A stretch of DNA of 64,000 nt, from the NCBI RefSeq assembly GCF_000242895.2, contig NC_021171.1, positions 4,684,001 to 4,748,000 on the forward strand, given 5' to 3'. Origin of the DNA: Bacillus sp. 1NLA3E (GTDB lineage: Bacteria; Bacillota; Bacilli; Bacillales; Cytobacillaceae). A model generated the notes under the pieces. That model saw only the letters and a list, made by a program, of their open reading frames with translations. It had not been told where the DNA came from and made no database searches. The translations under genes were made by a program, and so were the position numbers. This document shows, in pieces, positions 60,143 to 64,000 of this stretch. The number at the start of each line of letters is the position of its first letter. Position 1 is the stretch's first letter.

Positions 60143-61339
60143 TTAATTTACCTTTTTGATAAACACGACTTTAAGATAGTTACCCTCTGGAAACTCTTTA
60201 ATCGTTCGAAAATCTTCTGGAAGGGAAAATTCCTCTAATAGACTAAACTTACTTTCTATTTCCTTAAACGCTGTTTCAATAAAGCCTTTGAACTTGTTCA
60301 TTCCAAAACTACTACAATTAGTCGAAGCAACAATGATTCCATTATCCGCTGTAATGGCAATTGCTTCTTTCAAAAGATTTTTATAATCTTTTTCAGCACT
60401 AAAAACATATTTTTTGGAGCGAGCAAAGCTTGGTGGATCGAGAATCACCATATCAAATTTCAGCTGTTTTTTGACTGCATATTTAAAATAGTTAAAGACA
60501 TCCTCCACAATAATATCCTGGGTTTTTGCATCAATTCCGTTCAAACTAAACTGCTCAACCGTCTTAGCTCGGCTTCGGTTGGCAAGGTCGACACTTGTAG
60601 TTTTCGTTGCCCCCCCTAATCCAGCAAATACCGAAAACGCGCCTGTATAAGAGAACGTATTTAACACCGTTTTGCCATTTGCGTATTGATCTCTTATTGT
60701 TCTCCTAACTTCCCTTTGATCTAAAAATACCCCTACCATCGCACTTTCATTTAAATACACAGCAAAGTTGACGCCATTTTCCTTCACAATAATCGGAAAT
60801 TGACCTCTTTCACCCAATACAAAATCATCTTCCTCAATGTATTTACCTTTTGTATCAAACCGCTTCTTTTGATAGATGGCCTTGAATTCAACTAATGCTT
60901 CCAAGGACTGGATGATATAATCCCGAAACTGGTAAATACCGATACTATACCAATTTATTACATAATAACCGTCGAAGTAATCTATGGTTAAACCACCGAC
61001 TCCATCCCCTTCGCCGTTAAACACTCTAAAGGCTGTTGTTTCAGGATCTCTAAATAAGGACTCTCTATTTTTAAATGCTACCTTTAGCTTAGCCTGAAAA
61101 AAGATTTGATCAATCTGTTCATTTTCATTTCGACTAAGGATCCAACCATAGCCTTTGTTTTGGATCCCATAATAACCTTTTGCCAGAAATTTATTTTTTT
61201 CATCAACTAGTTTAAACAGAGTACCCTCTTGTTTTAAGTCGCTCAGGTTAGTAATGGCCTCTTGCATAACAAGCGGGTAACCACCATTGTACTTATTTAC
61301 ATATTTCGACTTTACTTTTAGACGAATTTCCTGTTCCAT
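60143..61339 (-). CDS. class I rRNA methyltransferase, RlmI-like
   Basis: SAM-dependent RNA cytosine-type methyltransferase of 398 residues. An N-terminal PUA-like RNA-binding domain (about 1-80) is followed by a middle EEHEH domain and a Rossmann methyltransferase domain. Motif I is LNTFSYTGAFSVFAGLGGA (about 235), and motif IV is VILDPPSFARSKK. The conserved Cys near NCSSFGMNKF fits the RlmI/YwbD group. The exact rRNA position cannot be read from the sequence. ATG at 61339; repeat A copy 9 lies downstream. Confidence 0.88.
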   Translation of the reverse strand: MEQEIRLKVKSKYVNKYNGGYPLVMQEAITNLSDLKQEGTLFKLVDEKNKFLAKGYYGIQNKGYGWILSRNENEQIDQIFFQAKLKVAFKNRESLFRDPETTAFRVFNGEGDGVGGLTIDYFDGYYVINWYSIGIYQFRDYIIQSLEALVEFKAIYQKKRFDTKGKYIEEDDFVLGERGQFPIIVKENGVNFAVYLNESAMVGVFLDQREVRRTIRDQYANGKTVLNTFSYTGAFSVFAGLGGATKTTSVDLANRSRAKTVEQFSLNGIDAKTQDIIVEDVFNYFKYAVKKQLKFDMVILDPPSFARSKKYVFSAEKDYKNLLKEAIAITADNGIIVASTNCSSFGMNKFKGFIETAFKEIESKFSLLEEFSLPEDFRTIKEFPEGNYLKVVFIKKVN

Positions 61340-61546
61340 TTTTTCATATCCTATTCTTTACGATTATTTGGTTTTTCTATATTGTATCGAAAATCAGCGC
61401 CGGAGCCAAATTGTCACCGTTATCTTGCCTAGGTCAATAAATGGTATAATCAAGTTAACTAATCGTTTTGAATTCCTCTTGAATTACTTACTTTCAACTA
61501 GTCACTTCTTGATTTTGCAAAAGAATGAATAGTGGAGGAGATTTTC

Positions 61547-62536
61547 ATGAGTTTGATTGATTCTTATGTAAATGCCGTGATCGTTCATTTACCGGAAAAA
61601 TCTCGAGAAGATGTGAATAGCAGACTTCGGGCACGAATAGCGAAGATGCTACCTGAAAATCCCTCAGAAGGGGATATTCGTGCAGTGCTTGAAAAGCTGG
61701 GGAACCCCATCCTGCTTGCCAATGAATATCGACAAGGCCAACGATATTTGATTGGTCCTGAACTTTATGACCGCTACCTTTCTGTTCTAAAATTAGTGCT
61801 TTCCGTTGTGCCGATTGTATCTGCAATGATTGCTTTAATAGAAGGAATGTCAAGTGCTCCCGCCAATAGTGGGTCGATTGAATTATTATCTGAAACCTTT
61901 GCTAATATGTTCAGTGCGGCAATTGAGGGTGCTACACAGGCCTTTTTTTGGGTTACTTTGGTCTTTATCGTGATGGAGAGAAAAGGAGTCCGGATCGAGG
62001 ATTTAATGAAGAAAAAATGGTCAATTGAAGATTTACCAAAGTCAGAGGTATCGAAAAGGCAAAAAATTTCTCGTGGGGAGACTATTTTCCCGATGTTTTT
62101 CACGGTATTCTTTACAGCCTTGATTTACTACAAGCCTCAGTATATTGGTTGGTATACGTTGAAGGATAGCGTACTCGCTCTTAAGTCATCCTTATTTGTG
62201 CTTGACCGCCTCCAAGATTATTTTCCGAGCATTATGCTCCTCGCTATCGTCCAGCTTACTGTTCATATTTTTAAATTCATATATATGAAGTGGAACCTCC
62301 CGATTGCCATTGCTAATACTGGCTATAATGTAGGGATGAGCATCCTCTCTTGTGTAATGGTTGCTGACCACTCCCTATTTAATCCGGATTTTAAATTACA
62401 ATTTGCTCGTTTAGCCAATACTTCTCTTTCTAACATTGATTCCCTCTGGTCAGGGACCATTTGGGTAATGGCTGGCTTAATCGTTTTTGGATGCACAATC
62501 GATAGTATCATGGGATTTGTTAAACGGAAGAACTGA
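61547..62536 (+). CDS. HAAS-domain membrane protein
   Basis: Protein of 329 residues. The N-terminal part (about 1-60, SLIDSYVNAVIVHLPEKSRE then LEKLGNPILLANEYRQGQ) is a HAAS-type signalling domain. Several hydrophobic helices follow (about 80-100, 122-145, 187-205, 228-245, 260-285, 303-322). HAAS domains occur in membrane proteins coupled to PadR-type regulators, but no such gene is adjacent. ATG at 61547 after GGAGGAGATTTTC. Function unknown. Confidence 0.75.
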   Translation: MSLIDSYVNAVIVHLPEKSREDVNSRLRARIAKMLPENPSEGDIRAVLEKLGNPILLANEYRQGQRYLIGPELYDRYLSVLKLVLSVVPIVSAMIALIEGMSSAPANSGSIELLSETFANMFSAAIEGATQAFFWVTLVFIVMERKGVRIEDLMKKKWSIEDLPKSEVSKRQKISRGETIFPMFFTVFFTALIYYKPQYIGWYTLKDSVLALKSSLFVLDRLQDYFPSIMLLAIVQLTVHIFKFIYMKWNLPIAIANTGYNVGMSILSCVMVADHSLFNPDFKLQFARLANTSLSNIDSLWSGTIWVMAGLIVFGCTIDSIMGFVKRKN

Positions 62537-62629
62537 ATCTGATATAATCTACTTACATGTAGGGCTTTTTCGTTTTTATTTTGGCTATAATTGAGACTAC
62601 ATTATTCTATACATAAGGAAGTGATTAAC

Positions 62630-63337
62630 CTGCGCTTAAATAAATTCATTAGCGAGTCTGGAAAAGCATCTAGGCGCGGTGCAGATAAATTAATAAGTGA
62701 GGGCCGAGTAACAATAAACGGTAAGGTGGCCAAAGTCGGCAGCCAAGTCGAGCCTGGGGATGATGTCAGAGTCAGTGGAGATCAGATCCGGATGGCCAGT
62801 AATTATGTTTATATCGCCTTAAATAAACCGGTTGGCATTACCAGTACCACTGAAAAAAATGTTAAGGGCAATATTATTGATTTAGTGAATCATCCACTTA
62901 GAATTTATAATATTGGACGCCTTGATAAAGATTCGGATGGCTTAATTTTGCTTACGAACGATGGAGATATTGTAAATGAAATTTTACGTGCCGAAAATAA
63001 GCACGAAAAAGAGTATATTGTTACAGTGGACAAACCAATCACTCCAGAGTTTTTAAAGAAAATGTCCGAAGGGGTAAAAATTTTAGATACAAAAACGCTT
63101 CCTTGTGAAGTAATCCAACTATCAAAATATGTTTTCCAAATCACATTAACTCAAGGTTTAAATCGCCAAATTCGTCGGATGTGTGAAGCGCTAGGATACG
63201 ACGTTTATCGTCTGCAGCGAACCAGAATTATGAACATTCATTTGGGGAATCTTCCTGTTGGACAATGGCGCGATTTAACAAAGAAAGAGCGCAACCAATT
63301 ATTTAGAGATCTGGACTACGAACCAAAGGAATGGTAA
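62630..63337 (+). CDS. rluF: RluF-type 23S rRNA pseudouridine synthase, CTG start
   Basis: Isomerises uridine to pseudouridine in rRNA. An N-terminal S4 RNA-binding domain ([20 protein letters not shown], about 3-60) is followed by the catalytic domain with the active-site Asp in [20 protein letters not shown] and the motif [18 protein letters not shown]. Homologues begin MR(I/L)NKFISE, which here falls on a CTG codon at 62630. AGGAAGTG lies 6 bases before that codon, while the upstream GTG (62621) sits inside this site. So CTG is the likely initiator, giving 235 residues. A terminator follows. Confidence 0.87.
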   Translation: MRLNKFISESGKASRRGADKLISEGRVTINGKVAKVGSQVEPGDDVRVSGDQIRMASNYVYIALNKPVGITSTTEKNVKGNIIDLVNHPLRIYNIGRLDKDSDGLILLTNDGDIVNEILRAENKHEKEYIVTVDKPITPEFLKKMSEGVKILDTKTLPCEVIQLSKYVFQITLTQGLNRQIRRMCEALGYDVYRLQRTRIMNIHLGNLPVGQWRDLTKKERNQLFRDLDYEPKEW

Positions 63338-63341
63338 AAAG

Positions 63342-63379
63342 GAAAGAGGATGAGCTTTTGTATTGCTCATCCTCTTTGT
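63342..63379 (+). terminator. rluF terminator
   Basis: AAAGAGGATGAGC-N9-GCTCATCCTCTTTG, 13-bp stem. Confidence 0.85.
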
Positions 63380-63382
63380 TTA

Positions 63383-63425
63383 TGTCTAACTCCAGCGGCT
63401 AAGAACAAGCCACTTCCGCTTTTCT
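63383..63425. repeat. repeat B remnant
   Basis: GTCTAACTCCAGCGGCTAAG and CCACTTCCGCTTTTCTTG correspond to the two ends of repeat B (in reverse: GAAAAGCGGAAG and CTGGAGCTAGAC) with the interior deleted. Confidence 0.55.
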
Positions 63426-63428
63426 TGT

Positions 63429-64000
63429 TTACGGATTAACCTTTGTATTAAACACTTGCTTTCCATCTTTGTATTCTAAAACAGTCGCTGATTTAATTGG
63501 GTTATGATCTTTGTCGATTGTAACAATACCCGTAACAAGGGACAAATCTTTCGTTTTCGCTAAAGCATCCTTGATTTTGCTTGAATCGGTACTACCAGCG
63601 CGCTCAATTGCATCTTTTAATAGATAGATAGTGTCATAACCAAGTGCATTGAATGCATTAGGAGAGGTTCCGTCGTTCTTGCCCTTAAATGTTGTAACAA
63701 ATTTTTGAATCGCCTTATCAGGATCTTCAGATGAATAATGGTTGGTAATGAAGGTGTTGTTTAAAGCGTCAGCTCCAGCTAATTCAACTAACTTTGGTGA
63801 ATCCCAACCATCCGCCCCCATAAATGGAACCGTGATTCCTAACTCACGAGCTTGCTTAATAATTAAGCCAACTTCTTCATAATAGCCTGGAATAAAAATG
63901 AATTCTGGGTTTTTCGCTTTAATCCTTGTTAAAGTTGAACGGAAGTCAGTATCTTTCCCGACATAAGCCTCTTCTGCAACAACTTTTCCACCCTTTGATT
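63429..64000 (-). CDS. branched-chain amino acid ABC transporter binding protein (LivJ type), partial
   Basis: C-terminal part of an extracellular solute-binding protein of ABC transporters. The frame is open to the right edge, so at least 190 residues are visible and the N-terminal signal lies outside. Typical features are DFRSTLTRIKAKNPEFIFIP, GYYEEVGLIIKQARELGI, FMGADGWDSPKLVELAG and FNALGYDTIYLLKDAIERAG. This is the type I periplasmic-binding fold of the LivJ/amide family. The ligand is probably a branched-chain amino acid or amide compound. Other transporter genes would be expected further downstream or upstream outside this window. Confidence 0.9.
   Translation of the reverse strand, partial: SKGGKVVAEEAYVGKDTDFRSTLTRIKAKNPEFIFIPGYYEEVGLIIKQARELGITVPFMGADGWDSPKLVELAGADALNNTFITNHYSSEDPDKAIQKFVTTFKGKNDGTSPNAFNALGYDTIYLLKDAIERAGSTDSSKIKDALAKTKDLSLVTGIVTIDKDHNPIKSATVLEYKDGKQVFNTKVNP

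Overview
The window is chromosomal DNA from a low-G+C Firmicute of the Bacillaceae. The evidence is AGGAGG-type ribosome binding sites, frequent TTG and GTG starts, and a long block whose gene order matches one part of the Bacillus subtilis map (fadF/ywjF, clsB/ywjE, uvsE/ywjD, argS, ywiB, speB, speE, pbpG, ywhD, ywhC, ywhB, ywgA, ywfO, rsfA, lipL, pta, hemQ, gerQ, ywdK, ywdI). Spore-related genes (rsfA, gerQ, pbpG) point to an endospore former. A formate dehydrogenase, two Crp/Fnr regulators and nos accessory genes point to a facultative anaerobe that probably reduces nitrogen oxides. No tRNA, rRNA, CRISPR array or prophage was seen.

Layout. 1-4.2 kb: fatty-acid degradation on the minus strand (partial hbd, thiolase, fadF), with a FadR-type operator inside the fadF promoter. 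4.4-6.9 kb: cardiolipin synthase and UV endonuclease. 7-9 kb: an IS110-family element inserted in one end of a MITE-like repeat. 9-26.6 kb: conserved housekeeping and sporulation block (argS, polyamine synthesis, pbpG, yw* genes, lipoyl transfer, pta, hemQ, gerQ). 27-39 kb: one minus-strand block of about 12 kb, fdhD-fdhA-fdhB-fdhI-fdhE-mobA-moeA-moeA/PBP-moaE-moaD-moeB. It encodes a membrane-bound, Tat-exported formate dehydrogenase plus the late steps of molybdenum cofactor synthesis. fdhA is read through an in-frame TGA followed by a bacterial SECIS hairpin, so it is a selenoprotein. 39.4-49 kb: bacillithiol deacetylase, two Crp/Fnr regulators, small genes, and an FAD/Rieske protein. 49-50.4 kb: a ruined IS1182-type element. 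50.4-57.5 kb: purU, a LysR regulator, a NarL-type two-component pair and nosD-nosL-nosY-nosF. 57.8-64 kb: zinc ribbon protein, pepT, an rRNA methyltransferase, a HAAS membrane protein, a RluF-type pseudouridine synthase and a partial LivJ-type binding protein.

How it fits together. The regulator at 41068-41817 has a CRP-like recognition helix (R-E-x3-R). TGTGA-N6-TCACA-like boxes lie 41.5 bp upstream of predicted start sites at its own gene, at fdhD and at a divergent promoter running into a gene-free stretch. The regulator at 47858-48544 has an FNR-like helix (E-x2-S-R) and four cysteines placed as in Escherichia coli FNR. Perfect TTGAT-N4-ATCAA boxes, also at -41.5, stand in front of the two small genes that flank it. 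This suggests two parallel oxygen or redox circuits with separate DNA codes, one of them running the formate dehydrogenase operon.

Repeats. Nine copies of a 150-240 bp GC-rich fold-back element (repeat A) lie between genes. It has terminal GGCTSTGTTAAA-like inverted repeats and, at the cleanest copy, an 8-bp target duplication. Two full copies and two fragments of a second, unrelated repeat (repeat B, about 150 bp) are also present. The IS110-family element carries, in its long right non-coding end, four short segments that match its own ends and its target, in the order expected of a bridge RNA.
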